Shown: positions 35,998 through 61,093 of the stretch, one piece after another
Layout of the letters: each line of letters opens with the position of its first letter
Position numbering within the stretch: position 1 is the stretch's first letter
Assembly: GCA_013339895.1 (NCBI GenBank)
Contig: JABACO010000018.1
Coordinates: 1,669,453-1,733,452, forward strand
Origin: Ephydatia muelleri
Taxonomy: Eukaryota; Porifera; Demospongiae; Spongillida; Spongillidae
Direction: 5' to 3'
DNA length: 64,000 nucleotides
The notes under the pieces: model-generated
Seen by the model: the letters and a program-made list of their open reading frames with translations, nothing else
The model's database searches: none
Told to the model about the DNA's origin: nothing
Made by a program: the position numbers and the translations under genes

Positions 35998-38462
35998 AGA
36001 TTAACCAACAGGGAATCATTTACAAAATTACCGTTCGTGGAGCAGGCATTTGAAAGGTAAGAGCCACAAAGTAAGGACTGTACGAAGATCAAGTACCCTC
36101 AACATACAGACAATGGACCCTCGACAGCCCACATCCCTTTGTAAGTGCAACCTCATGGAGTGATGAGCATGCTAGGGTGTGTGGCTGCGTGAGTGTGGAG
36201 ACCAGGGGTGGGGGACGGAACACACCTGAATCCTTTCTCCTCCACCATAAACTGGACCAGCCCTTCTTCGTTGGGTGGATTCCATTTCAACTGTGGACAA
36301 CACTTATGACTGAATTATCTCACCACAACACCAGATCACCATCACTACTATCATCACCCATCATCACTACATGCACTACCATCACCACACCCACACCCAC
36401 CATCCCCATATCATCACACACCTCAATCTTCTCTGGGTCAGCGATCTCTGGCTCTTCGAACAGTCTCCGAGCGTCCTTCAAACATTATGCAAACAATGAG
36501 CAATGGTACTTCCTCTTCTTTGGACCCCCTCCCCAGACCATCCTACCTCGTAGGACCAATTTTCTGGGATATTCAGTTTCTGTAACAGATGACACAGTGG
36601 GTTTTGTGGTAGTGGTGTTAGCATGGCAACCTCACCTGACCCTGGGTTTTGAGTATTTCTTCGATACTTTTGTGCTGGCGTATCAAGTTGATGCCTTTGG
36701 CAGGTCCCACCCCTTATCAGGTTGATATGCAGATTACAAATACAAAGTGAAACAGAAACATATAATAGTATGAGGTACCTTTAACAGAGTCGCAATAGTC
36801 ACATCCGAGAAGAATACACAAATCAATGAACTAGGAATTAAGTCGTTATTTGGGTACACACTTTTAGATTATTATAAAATCACACCTCTTTCTGCGTGAG
36901 AGAAAGCTCAGCTAACACTCTGTCCAAATGGATCTCTCTTATTGGCAACTTCCTGGTTAAAAGGAAAATCGATTGTCAAGCCATCCACCCCACCCCTCAT
37001 GACATGCACACCTCGCCTCGCTGAAAGTCATGTCAAGCCACCCACCCCACCCCTCATGACATGCACACCTCGCCTCGCTGAAAGTCATGTGGCGTAGTAC
37101 AACAGTTGAGCCGAATGTCAACGAGTCCATGTCTTCCGTTGCCGTGGCAAAGGCCTTGCCAGCCTTGACCAGTGCAGCACACTGTGCCTCTGCCTCACAA
37201 GGTGCCTAAGGGAGGGGGAGGAGGAGGAGGAGGAGGAGTAGGAGGAAAGAGCAGGAAGAGGAGAAGAATGCTTGTGCAAGATGGGCTACATCTGACATAA
37301 ATGGCACAATAGCTCTGTTCTCCCTCTAAAAACTCCCCTCCTCCTCTAAACCACTCTTTGTCTAAACACCTTCCCTATCCCTCTAATCACTCCCCTAAAC
37401 CACTCCCTCTCCCTCCATCTGATATGATCAGGTGACAATGTCTCACCTCAACATAAGGGATACCCATTAGGTCAAGAAGCCTCTTGCATTCATCACCATG
37501 CCTCTTTGTTACTTTCACCTGTTGAGGTTATGTGTGTATGTGTGTGCATGTGGAATATGTTGTGTGTGCATGTGGTGTGTGTGGGTGCATGTGGTGTGTG
37601 TGCATGTGGTGTGTGTGCATGTGGTGTGTGTGTGCATGTGGTGTGTGTGTTGCATGTGGAGTGTGTGTGTGCATGTGGTGTGTGCATGTGGTGTGTGCAT
37701 GTGGTTGTGCATGTGGTGGTTGCATGTGGTGTGTGCATGTGGTGTGTGTGTGCCATGTGGTGTGTGTGTGTGGGGGGGGAGGTGCATGTGCAAAGCAGTG
37801 ATAGCACAACAATCGAACACATGAGTCCGGCCTCACCAATCTTTTCTGGAACTTCTCCATCCCTTCAGTGTCGCCTGCACATGAGCACAGTAAGGGCACA
37901 TGAGCACAGTAAGGGTACATGAGCACAGTAACACATGAGCACAGTAAGGGCACATGAGCACAGTAAGGGCACATGAGCACAGTAAGGGCACATGAGCACA
38001 GTAAGGGTACATGAGCACAGTAAGGGGCACACAAGCACAGTAAGGGCACATGATCACAGCAAGGGCACATGAGCACAGTAAGGGTGCATGCAAGTTGATG
38101 TCACATGTCCATACCTAGATGCCCCCTCTCTCATGCTTGCTTATGGGTTTGACTACAAATGTATTGTGTGCCCATAAGGTGCTAGTCCGTCTGGTGTGCT
38201 GCTATTAGGGGTGCTGACCCCCCCCCCCCCCCCCCCGAGCCTGAATGGGACGTCATCCAGTTTGACACAGATCAAGGTTAAGTGGTTAGGTCAGGGTAGC
38301 AGTCCGAAGCGTGCCACCTGCCATTGATGTTTGACCAAGAACACAGCAATGCACAGGTGTGAGTGGTGGTGGTGGTGGGGGGGGGGGGGGGAAGCAATGT
38401 AGGCCTGTGACTGAGTGATTGCAGCCCACTATGTGTGCATATCCTGCGATTCAAGGATCGTT

Positions 38463-38498
<36 letters not shown>

Positions 38499-40051
38499 AA
38501 GGCTTGTCCCAGACTTTAGGCTCAAAATATTTAACACCAAATGCTTCACATTCAACAAAAACACTAAACCAAGTTCAGTACCTAAGCAACCACTTAATGG
38601 TGTAAGATGTAGGTGTAACAACTGTAGGGTGGATGAGTGGAACACCAGTGTAGGTATATGGAGTGGAACACCAGTATAGGTGTAGAGGGGTGTAGGTATA
38701 TGGAGTGGAACACCAGTACAGGTGTAGAGGGGTGTAGGTATATGGAGCGGAACACCAGTAGGTGTAGAGGGGTGTAGGTATAGGTGTATAGAGGGGTGTA
38801 GGTATAGGTGTATAGAGGGGTGTAGGTATAGGTGTAGAGCGGTGTAGGTATATGGAGTGGAACACCAGTATAGGTGTAGTGGGGTGTAGGTATAGGTGTA
38901 GAGGGGTGTAGGTATATGGAGTGGAATAGGTATGGTGAGAAGTGCAGTTGTGATAATGGTGTGATGGAGGTGTGGTCTAAATGGATGACACAGTACCTAG
39001 CTCTTCTGCCTTCGCAAGGTCTTTCTCTGCTTCTGCCCTCCTTTCCGCTCGCTTGAGTAGCTGAATGAGGAGAGGGAGAGGGGGTTGTAGCTGACCAGTG
39101 TCCCCAGGTGGCCCCACTGGATGAACACTCACCTCTCCTGACTTTGAAACAGGTGGCTTTCCATCAAACACGTAGCTTTTTATACATCGTCCATTGGAAT
39201 ATTATGTAGGCGTGTTGTAGAGGTGAAAAAGAATGTGTCTTGTGTCAAGCATTAACCTTTTAGAACCACAATAAGGCAAAACTACATAACACAAGCTGCA
39301 ATCCTCTTTCTTGGGTGGTTTGTGTTGGGTACATGCAGCGTCCCAAGGGTTAATGGAAAGGTGCCGGACATAGGGCGAGCAAGGACACTGTTACCCTGCA
39401 TACATACATTGGCTTGATCCCATTTTCGACCATGCGGATTGTTCGGTAGAAGAATCCCATCAGGTGACTGGTAGAATAAGATTGTGTGGAAGAGACGGCA
39501 AGTTGGGAAGGGAGGAAAGCAGAGAATGGAGAAGAAGAGGAGGAAGTAAAGAGGGGGAAGTAAAGAGGAGGAAGTAAAGAGGGGGAAGTAAAGAGGGGGA
39601 AGTAAAGAGGGGGAAGCAAAGAGGAGGAAGTAAAGAGGAGGAAGTAAAGAGGGGGAAGTAAAGAGGGGGAAGTAAAGAGGAGGAAGTAAAGAGGGGGAAG
39701 TAAAGTGGGGGAAGTAAAGAGGGGGAAGTAAACAGGGGGAAGTAAAGAGGGGGAAGTAAAGAGGGGGTGGGGGAGGGCGCTGAGCAGGAAGCTATGCTCG
39801 AGTACCTCGTGGTTTCACCGTCGCTGCTAGTCAACTGCGCCCCTTCAGCCCTCACAGCTATTAGGAATTGGTACAAACTCATCGAAGCGTCGATGGCGAC
39901 TTTGCGACCTGCACCACACGCGGAGGTAGCTGCAGGTAAATGAGTGTGGGGTGCATGGGGTGCTCTCACCAAAATAAGACTTCATTTCATTATCCTTGAT
40001 GGCAGAGGGGGCATAGTCTCCCAATAGTTTCATCAATCCTTGTATTCCCAT
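34771..40051 (-). CDS. FEN1: Flap endonuclease 1
   Basis: FEN1 cuts 5' flaps during Okazaki fragment maturation and long-patch base excision repair, acting with PCNA in the nucleus. Sixteen exons: 39970-40051, 39806-39908, 39408-39467, 39133-39175, 38997-39060, 37837-37874, 37447-37518, 37069-37205, 36886-36952, 36779-36830, 36636-36712, 36547-36579, 36422-36475, 36226-36290, 35458-35575 and 34771-34842. It starts [10 protein letters not shown] (free N-terminal Gly, as needed for the active site). Visible metal-site residues: D in [41 protein letters not shown] and LLGCDYCD. Helix-hairpin-helix: [25 protein letters not shown] box: TQERLDSFF. Basic C-terminal tail [14 protein letters not shown] then stop. 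All domains are present and full length; introns carry many minisatellites. Confidence 0.95.
34876..35055 (+). repeat. TGTATGTGCATG repeat in a FEN1 intron
   Basis: tgtgtatgtgcatg units, about 180 bp, in the last FEN1 intron. Confidence 0.92.
36975..37088 (+). repeat. 57 bp tandem duplication covering a FEN1 exon end
   Basis: Two copies 57 bp apart (gtcaagcca-ccaccccaccc ... cgcctcgctgaaagtcat). The duplicated piece includes the last codons and the splice donor of exon 37069-37205. Confidence 0.9.
37540..37790 (+). repeat. TGTGGTGTGTGTGCATG repeat
   Basis: gcatgtggtgtgtgtgcatg-type units in a FEN1 intron. Confidence 0.9.
37878..38092 (+). repeat. 19 bp minisatellite in a FEN1 intron
   Basis: cacatgagcacagtaaggg, about 11 copies. 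Confidence 0.93.
38464..38497 (+). repeat. Poly-C tract, 34 bases
   Basis: Pure C run in a FEN1 intron. Other runs: 38218-38236 (C), 38377-38391 (G). Confidence 0.9.
38635..38935 (+). repeat. TAGGTGTA minisatellite in a FEN1 intron
   Basis: ggggtgtaggtataggtgta and tatggagtggaacaccagta units in a complex array. Confidence 0.92.
39535..39768 (+). repeat. 14 bp purine minisatellite in a FEN1 intron
   Basis: gggggaagtaaaga and its variant gaggaagtaaaga, about 16 copies. Confidence 0.93.
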
Positions 40052-40540
40052 TTTGCGCGCCTATAGCTACAATATTATTTTATAACTTTTAATAATAATG
40101 CTTCGAATGTGTCAATATGGATCGTTTCCGTGTGATTTCAAATTCTAGAAGTCCTCTACACATTGCTTCTTGCGCACTGAGAATCGAAGTATCCGTCATG
40201 GAGTTGTAAGCCTCTGATTAGCCATACATTTCAACGCAAGCGTTACATTTCTACTGCGCGTACTGTAAATTTTATAATGTATGCGTTAGGTCCCTTTTTC
40301 GCGGAAACGATCCCATATATGGGTAATTTATATTGCCCAGTGAAACTTAGGAACACGAACATTTTTTTTTTCTTGCATGCTATTAATATTTTTCGGTGTG
40401 CAGTCTATGTACACATGCAGAGGTTTCACTTTGCCCCAAAGTTGAAGTACACGTGTCGCGCATGCGTGAAAGGTTATCACATGATTCAATAGACTATAAT
40501 TAGTATCACTAATTGTTTTCCCCAGCCTGGCATATACTGG
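40052..40540. promoter_or_regulatory. Shared FEN1 / TMEM55-type divergent promoter region
   Basis: 489 bp between two divergent start codons, so promoters for both genes should lie here. No clear TATA box was seen. The centre (40130-40330) is occupied by a dispersed repeat relative also present at 51.18-51.40 kb in inverted orientation, including tttcgcggaaac-atccca and the segment around tccgtcatggagttgtaag. Confidence 0.55.
40130..40330 (+). repeat. Dispersed repeat, copy A
   Basis: Shares, in inverted order, several 15-40 bp blocks with 51180-51400: tctagaagtc...acattgcttctt, actgagaatcg...agtatc-gtcatggagttgtaag, and aacgc(aag)cgttacatttct. A further partial copy (ttttataatg...tcgcgaaaacgatc) is near 50898. 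Probably a short non-autonomous element. Confidence 0.65.
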
Positions 40541-45761
<5,221 letters not shown>

Positions 45762-47144
45762 GAAATGGCCTTCGCTGAACTCAACCATAGGCATGTGCTG
45801 TCATGATGACATGGTTGCCCAGTGTGTGAATCTGCATGTCTGACTGTGGTTAGAGTCATGTGTTTGTCCAGCTGTATGTCTTCTGTGTACCTGACACTGT
45901 AGGCAAACCTTGCTAAATCGTTAAATATTGTAATCATTTGCTGGAAAAATTAGATTTCATTTGTCACTTTGTGAGACAGGAAGGAGTAAGCTATGGGTGG
46001 ACTACAACATGCAAGACAAAGGATGGAACATTCGGTGTATGTGGTGTGGCGAGATTGGTTGTCTCCCTTTGACTTTCTTCATTACGCTGTGCATCCATGT
46101 AATGGTGTTCTCTTCTGTGCTGGGTTCAGTTTAGCAATTGGCGCCAATGACACCCTGGTTCACATAAACACACTCATTGGGTCCTCCCGCTGTTGGCTCT
46201 CATCCTGTAACTTGGGCAAATAATGGGTGTGCTGCTTTCTGCCAGCATCTCCCGTACATTTAGTCCTTACTCTCATTTGATTGTTGCGTCCAAGTGTGTT
46301 TCTCAGAGTAGTGTACTAGAGCTCAGATCTCTCTCGTTGGGGTCTCTCTTTATCACCACCTTTCAGCTGCTCAATTTGTACCACATGCCCTGAGTTGTCT
46401 CTCCTGCTTACTTCTCTGATGCCATTGCATCAGAAAACACCTTGACATCAGTCCTGATGAGGCCTTATCAGTTTATGCCTTAGACATCCTTAAAAATGAG
46501 CCACCATTTAATTTCTCAGTGGATGAGTTAGAGCATGCTCTTTGTCATACCCATATGCTATCCACCTGCAGGGGGCCTCAACTTAACACCTAGCGATTCA
46601 CAAGTTAGTCTGCAACAGTGACCCACAGGCACTTGCGCCCAGTCACTCAATGCTCACCACGCATTGTTGTGTAAGAGGCAGTGGTGTGATAGCCAGTGCA
46701 CAACCAACTGTGAGACATAGTGGAGCATTTTGGACTTTGTGAGCCACAGAGACATTCTCTAAACTATTCATTTAACTCCTCCTCTCCTATTCATTTAACT
46801 CCTCCTCTCCTATTCATCCTTGATGGCAAAACTGAACCAAACACTGGTTTGCACTGCAAGGGCTTTTCTTGCTTGCACTGAAGCCATCAGGCATCTGTCA
46901 CAGCTTGATGAGTGTGTTATGAGTGAGAATTTAGGTACATACGTTTCTTATTATAACATGTGGGACAAGTGTCCAGCATAATCACTCCTGTGGTGCTTTT
47001 TCAGGACAAGCAAAGAAAGAGCAACGCTTGCATTAAAATGTATGGCTAATTGCTCTATAACTCACAAAAGGATAGTCTAATTTTTGATGCGTAAGAATCA
47101 TTTGATAGAGGAACTTGACATTTACAGAAATTGCAAAACTACCC
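45762..47144. other. Non-coding stretch with decayed coding remains
   Basis: No intact gene. Plus-strand pieces around 45990-46570 look protein-like in alternating frames (for example PFDFLHYAVHPCNGVLF, and ISPDEALSVYALDILK near 46460), broken by stops. This looks like an old gene or transposon copy, not identified. Confidence 0.4.
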
Positions 47145-47154
47145 AGTCAAATAT

Positions 47155-47261
47155 TAGTCTCGTACCCAGACCCCACATCGCAGCTGCGGATGGATTACAT
47201 CACCGCTACGCGAGTAGTAGTAATCCATCCGCAGCTGCGATGTGGGTCTGGGTACGAGACT
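47155..47261. mobile_element. Palindromic MITE, related to the element at 27292
   Basis: Two arms of 42-43 nt (47156-47198 and 47220-47261) are inverted copies with one base difference: agtctcgtacccagacccca...cagctgcggatggattac. About 21 nt of loop separate them. It is flanked by the 10 bp direct repeat AGTCAAATAT (47145-47154 and 47262-47271). The arms match the ends of the 904 bp element at 27292-28195, so both belong to one family. Confidence 0.85.
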
Positions 47262-47271
47262 AGTCAAATAT

Positions 47272-47926
47272 AGACCTACAATATGACTGAGCAGTTTGTA
47301 ACCATGCGTTCACCTGCGCAGCTCGAGAAGGCCTTCAATACCGCTGTCGACGCATGGGTCCATGCTGGGTCTACGTCACAGGGCCAGATACGTAGGGTGA
47401 TCGGTCGTGGGGTGAATCCCCCCAAAATACATTTAAGGTACTATAATTATTTGGGAGAATATAAATCTTCGGCTATAATTAACTTTCAATTAACTATTAT
47501 TAGATTACTGTCAAGCATCAGGGAACGAGAGAAGACAAGAAAAGTTTTTTCTGTGCTTTTTTTTTTTTTTTTTTTTAATCCAATTAAATGTCCTACATTG
47601 CGCATCGGACCATGGATGAGCAGATCTCGTGGCCCCCAAGTGAGTTAGCTAAGAGAGCGTGCACACATGTGAATCACCTCCGCGAGTGGTGCCCTCCTCC
47701 TACCCTCCTCATCCTCCTCCCATTCTTTCACCCCACCCCACCTGAGTCCAAACTTGGTGCAATGGGAACGATTTGGTAGCCACGTGTAATTAATTCAGTC
47801 AACTGGTGGATGACGTTATTTGCACCATAATAAAGTAATAGCCAATTAAAAACCCTCCTGTCTTTGTTTCGTTGTTAGAAGCCTTTACAGTATGCATTGT
47901 GGCAATTATGTGTGTGTGTATGTCTT

Positions 47927-47969
<43 letters not shown>

Positions 47970-49102
47970 CGTGTGTGCGTGCGTGTGTGCGTGGTGTTCT
48001 GCATGCCACGTACAAATGTACTGATAAGTCATACACCTGCACTTTTAGAGCATGAACTGTGCACTGAAAACAAGAGAGCAAAATTATAAAATAAGTGAAG
48101 ATAAACAAAAACACACATCTACAACTTTGTGCTGCACAACATTATGCGAAGGCACATATATAGCCAGATGGTCGTCGTTTTTTTTTTTTCCTTCTGTGAA
48201 CTGGATGTGCCAGAGTTCAAAGGCCTGGTATTCACGCCTATTACCACGTAGGTACTACCACATAGGTGAAGCCCTCAATTGGGTTAGCCCCGTGAATGTA
48301 TTCCTCTAATCAGTTCCCTCCCCTTAACAAGTACAGGGCTGTAAGAGGTTGGTTCAATTGGTGATATCAGCCATTAACTTGGCTGCAGTTTGTAGAACCA
48401 ACTCAATCACATGTGTTCTCTCTCACCCTACCCCATACCCCTGTACAGGTGCATGTACAGGTCACTAAGGGATGTGGAGAGGGGTGTGTGCTTGTATGTC
48501 TGATTATGTTCAAGATAATGGAACTACAGCTGCATGTAATCAGATTAAAAAAAAAAACCATCTCTACAAGAGGGGCAAGCAGTCTGTCAGCTGTTTAGAT
48601 CTGTATGTTCAAGGTATATAGAGACACATATGTGCTTTGCATGCAAAGGCTGTCTGTAGTCCACCAGACTCTTTGTACAGCACATATATGTGTAGATGTG
48701 CAAACCCTGTGTACAAAACTGAGACCCACCTGTATTTGTAGTGCAATGCTTCCCCTTGCGTTAACATTCAATTCCCACACACCATGCCATCTTTCCCATG
48801 CATGTAGTTGAAGGAGTAACTGCTTGAATATTGATTGGTACATCATTTAAAAAAGGGGGAAGAAGAAAAAAAGTGTATAGATGTATATATAAATGATGAT
48901 TGATGATGATGATGGTTGGTGATGAGGGATGATATGAGTGTCATGATGAATGCAGATTTATCGTCCACGGATAAAATGAACTTGTTCCTATAAAGTTTCT
49001 ATAAGGCGGTTGTACGGTGTAAAAAGGAACTCCAGTACAACCACAACACACGTGCCAAAAATGGCAAGCATATTCTGAGAGACGCCTCCCCTCTCTTTCT
49101 CT
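47272..49102. other. Intergenic region
   Basis: A plus-strand frame at 47283 (MTEQFVTMRSPAQLEKAF...) and a short ATG frame at 47612 ending in a GTGAGT donor (MDEQISWPP) could be first exons, but no continuation was found. It contains a T-run, a GT/GC microsatellite at 47930-47992 and a gat-rich stretch at 48892-48935. Nothing else is recognised. Confidence 0.45.
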
Positions 49103-49933
49103 CTATGGTACCTCCGGAGCAATCCTCGTGTAGTAGCCATTGACTTCGGGCGCCATGGCAAAACTCATATTCCACAACTGAGGGTAAGTGCGCTCTCCGC
49201 TCCACGCTGTCGTGGCCTCGTACACTCCCGGCAACGGCTGCTGATGCGCTCCAGGTAGCTGGCACTTGTAACAGTCGCATGTGGGAATGTGCCCCCTGAA
49301 TTGGCTAGCCGCATGAGGTAGTCCCCACAGGGCGAACGGGCCCTGGAACGGTCGGACGTTTGGCTGGTAGTTCTGTTCGGCAGAGCCAGACGGTGAACTA
49401 CCCACGGTAATTTCCCTTGCAGATACCGAGTTGCATTGCATGGGGGAGAGAGAGACACAGCTTGTTTCGACGATGTTATCTCCGGAAGATGCTGCTGAAA
49501 GCGGAGAGCTTTCGAAATTAATCCTCTCTGCTGGCTCTGGAGATGGACAGAAAGAAAGAAATGGAGTAAACGAAGGATGCAGTGAGAAATAACCTGCACG
49601 CGTAGTGCAACGGCTGGTATACCTACTTTGCGGAATCCCGGAGAGCATAGCGGAGAATCCAGTATGCTTTCTTTTCCACGTCTCGTACCCAATCTTCTTG
49701 ATATTACGCCTCGCATTGGCGAACCAATCGTTGAGTTGCCGCTGAGACATGCCGGCGTAGTAGGCAAGGAACTGCTTCTCGCTTTTGTTAGGGTACGGGT
49801 TTTGCGGATGCTCCTCTATCCACTGAATCAGGACGGCCGGATTCCTCCTCCGGTGTATGTTCCTCGTAGACAGCGAGGAAGAGACGATGTTGACTGATGA
49901 AGATGTTTGTTCGGAGTTGGCCTCCATTTGCAA
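49103..49933 (-). CDS. TALE-class homeobox transcription factor, Iroquois-like
   Basis: Nuclear DNA-binding regulator. The homeodomain is near residues 29-82: helix 1 in NPAVLIQWIEEH, the TALE three-residue loop extension with PYP (NPYPNKSEK), helix 2 FLAYYAGMSQRQL and recognition helix NDWFANARRNIKK. Position 50 is alanine and 51 asparagine (WFANAR), as in Iroquois/Mohawk rather than TGIF or Meis (isoleucine 50). WKRK follows, resembling the Trp just after Irx homeodomains. The rest is Ser/Pro-rich with no IRO box seen. The start is MQMEANSEQ. The frame is open throughout, but a donor (CCGCAAA|GTAGGT, about 49630) and acceptor (TCTCCAG, about 49525) would remove about 100 bp in frame, so the homeobox exon may be followed by an intron. 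A more distant paralogue such as Mkx is possible. Confidence 0.88.
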   Translation of the reverse strand: MQMEANSEQTSSSVNIVSSSLSTRNIHRRRNPAVLIQWIEEHPQNPYPNKSEKQFLAYYAGMSQRQLNDWFANARRNIKKIGYETWKRKHTGFSAMLSGIPQSRYTSRCTTRAGYFSLHPSFTPFLSFCPSPEPAERINFESSPLSAASSGDNIVETSCVSLSPMQCNSVSAREITVGSSPSGSAEQNYQPNVRPFQGPFALWGLPHAASQFRGHIPTCDCYKCQLPGAHQQPLPGVYEATTAWSGERTYPQLWNMSFAMAPEVNGYYTRIAPEVP

Positions 49934-52542
49934 CTTAGGTTGCTATACTGTATTTGTGACTGTTCGCTGTAACAAAAGCTAGCGATATACAATGAGCGTC
50001 GCAGCTGTGAGATTGGTTTTTATAATAGAGCAACTGATTTTTAAAGGTTACTGTGGGCGTGTGCCTGCAAGTGATACGTCTCGGACATAAATGTTGCTTT
50101 CCTAAATCTGTTCGTACTTGAATTGCGGCTTATAGCCTAAGAGCGCGATTTTATGATTCATACTTGTTTTGAGATATATTTCCGCAATGACTGTATTAGC
50201 AGGTAACATTATCTCTCTGGTATTAGCTTTGAGGGTAAAGCCTCGACATCCGTTTCCAGGCGACGCATTACGTCATTGCTCAAAACATGGTGTCAGCTGT
50301 TCAACACAAACACGAAGGGCTTGAATACTTCATGCATCATGCAAACATATACGCCTATTTAGTGGCGCGGGAGGCACTTTTTACTAACGTAAAAATACTA
50401 TGAGTATCGACAGTTTTATTATTCAGAGAAGCCTCAACTACATAATGGTACTTCACGTAAGGAACTACTTCTATTCGGCAGACACAAGGTGCACGTGCAC
50501 ACAAACATCAGGTCACGTGACTCATGAGCCACAAAATGTGGATAATAAGGATGCACGTACATACAGAAGACTTAAGTGGAATAAGTACGAAAGGGTCAAG
50601 CTACCACGAAGCGACCTGGAAATATTTCTAGGATCTGACATTGCATTTACGAATATGTATTTTGATTGATATTTGGTGTCACAAACATAAAAAGCGGACT
50701 CTATAGCAAAGTGGGAGGGGCAACAGGCGTCTAGATTTGGGCTCACATGCAGCGCCTACGGTGTGCACGCGGTTATACGTGTACTGCAGTACTGATTTGT
50801 AGGACTGAACAGGTCTGGAGTGGCCAGCCGAGTAGCCAAGTGAGAGAAGGTGCGAACTAGTGGGACACACACTCCCATCAAACATTTAGGGGCGTTGTGA
50901 AATTTTATAATGTCCCTTATCGCGAAAACGATCTCACATACAAAATTAATAATATTATAATTATACATACATACTTTGAAACATAAAGATATACAAACAC
51001 AAACTATCACTGATGAACGATGTCTGTATATCATCAACGACACGTGGATCAGCCCGGGCCAGAAATGCCCTGGCATTGGGACGAAACAGATGGGTGTTCA
51101 GTCTGGCATATCATAGTGTGTAACACAACTATAATATGTGCACATCTAGATAGATGTGCTGTATATTGAAGTACTGCTGTAAATGGAGTTCACTAACCAC
51201 ACAATAGAAATGTAACGCTTAATTGCGTTGAAATACATTTTGCTAATTAAAATTCAGAGCCTTACAACTCCATGACAGATACTCCGATTCTCAGTGTGTA
51301 AGAAGCGATGTGTAGGACATTCCAGACTTCTAGAATATATTTTTAAAATTGACATCTTGAAAAAACATGCATTAGGTTCCTTTCGCGGAAACAATCCCAT
51401 GTGCATTCTTAATGCATGTGTACTAAATGTTTTGTATGCATCTATCTGGCTGAATTTCACTCGACTTTCTTCTGCTCCAAGGCTCTTCCCTTTCTGTGTA
51501 AATAATGAATTTTATATAGTCTAAATAGGTAGCTTCTCATCTCAGTCACGTGAGACATTTTATATCACCAGGTGGAGAGGGGGGAGGGGAGGTATGTTGC
51601 GGCGTTTCGCGGTGTGGTGGGAATGAGATGAAGTACCAACTTTGAACGTATTGTTTCGCGGTGGTATCTCGGCAAGAATATAGCAGCTTATACCCGATTC
51701 TGCACGGTGAATTTCTTTGTAGGTGATATGTTATGTTTAGGCACAAGGCCTTTGATGTGGTGGCAGCTATGAACGGCGTGCCCTTTCCGAAAAGCCAGTT
51801 TTCGGTACCAATTAAGTAAATGTACTCAAGTATCTGATAGTTTTTGAATCCTTACTAATTTTCTATCGAACAGTGCTTGCCTTTGTTTTCGATTTATAAT
51901 GCCTTATGCTTTGAGCGCACGATGCATTGAAAAACACTCTTTAAAATAGAGCCCTTGCTCTATATTTCTAATCTAGCTACCCAGCCTAGATAGTATAAAG
52001 CAACTTGATTTAATTAACCATCTTAATTTCACGCATGCCAATCTAATTAAGATACTGGTATTATGTAAGTGCATCAATCTAATTACGCCTCTGCTAATGG
52101 TGGTATGGACGAGACGGAATGCTCGATTGGTCTGCATTGCAATAATATCAATATTATTAATATTAATCACGATGGGTCTAGGTAGAGCTGTTCAGATTTA
52201 GGAGTGTGCACGTCATATGCAGTCATGTGATCCTGAGCACTTGACAATATGTTTTGTTTTTGTTAGCTCCGGACCCGGCAGGCATGCTAGCTGTCCTCAA
52301 TTTAGGTTCTTATAATTACTATTTAGAACATCAAATGGTCCACTACCTGTCTAGAATTCAGAAAGGGAAGCATATCATTAAGCTATCTATCCAACCATCA
52401 GGAGCATGATGTGTGACCTCATCTCTGCACATTCAGCCTTCTCCCGTAAAGTCAATCCAGTTCTGTACAAGCCATGATCAATAACCAATTCAGTTCTGTA
52501 CAAGCCATGATGAATAACATCTGTACATGCAGACGCACACAC
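49934..52542. other. Intergenic region upstream of the homeobox gene
   Basis: The likely promoter of the homeobox gene is at 49.94-50.3 kb. The stretch 50.9-51.4 kb holds fragments of a dispersed repeat also found inverted at 40.13-40.33 kb. No exon or RNA gene could be supported. Confidence 0.5.
51180..51400 (-). repeat. Dispersed repeat, copy B (inverted relative of 40130-40330)
   Basis: Contains agaaatgtaacgctt...gcgttgaaat, cttacaactccatgacagat, ctccgattctcagtgtgtaa, and further right cctttcgcggaaacaatccc, matching copy A with about 80-90% identity by eye. No target-site duplication was resolved. Confidence 0.6.
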
Positions 52543-60500
<7,958 letters not shown>

Positions 60501-61093
60501 CATCTTGTGCGTGCATGAAGTTAGTATGCGTCGAAATTTGGCTATGTAAGTGGATCGCATATTTCGTCCACTGTACAGCATTCATCCATGCACGCATATA
60601 TACTTGCATGAATACATGCACGTGTGTATGCTCTGTGCAGGCGTGAATGTCTGCGCGTGGATGATGTATATGCATTCATGGTGCTTACTGTCAGTACATG
60701 CACTCACAGAAAGAGTAATTGGGATATGAAAGTCCGGCACTTCCTTACAAAGGATAACATTTCAGTCGTTGGGACGGAAACTGAAAATAAAATAAAATAC
60801 ATTGCAGCATTGGTGTGAACGTGAGTTGCCTATAACACTACTGAAGGCACTCCGAAGCCGCATGCAACAACACATATATATGCTACTATAGGCTTTAGCA
60901 ATTCAAATAACCATGGACTATAATACTATACATGCGCGTGCAGAGTATTACTGACCTTCTCAGTCCAGTCTGACCCGCGGGGCGGAGACGCGCGCGTGAT
61001 GTAATTTTCTCGAATAGACTTTTCGCTTTATATACCGCATGCCGTATGGAGGAGGGGCATTCTTAGTGCAACCTGGATAACACAATTAGGCGT

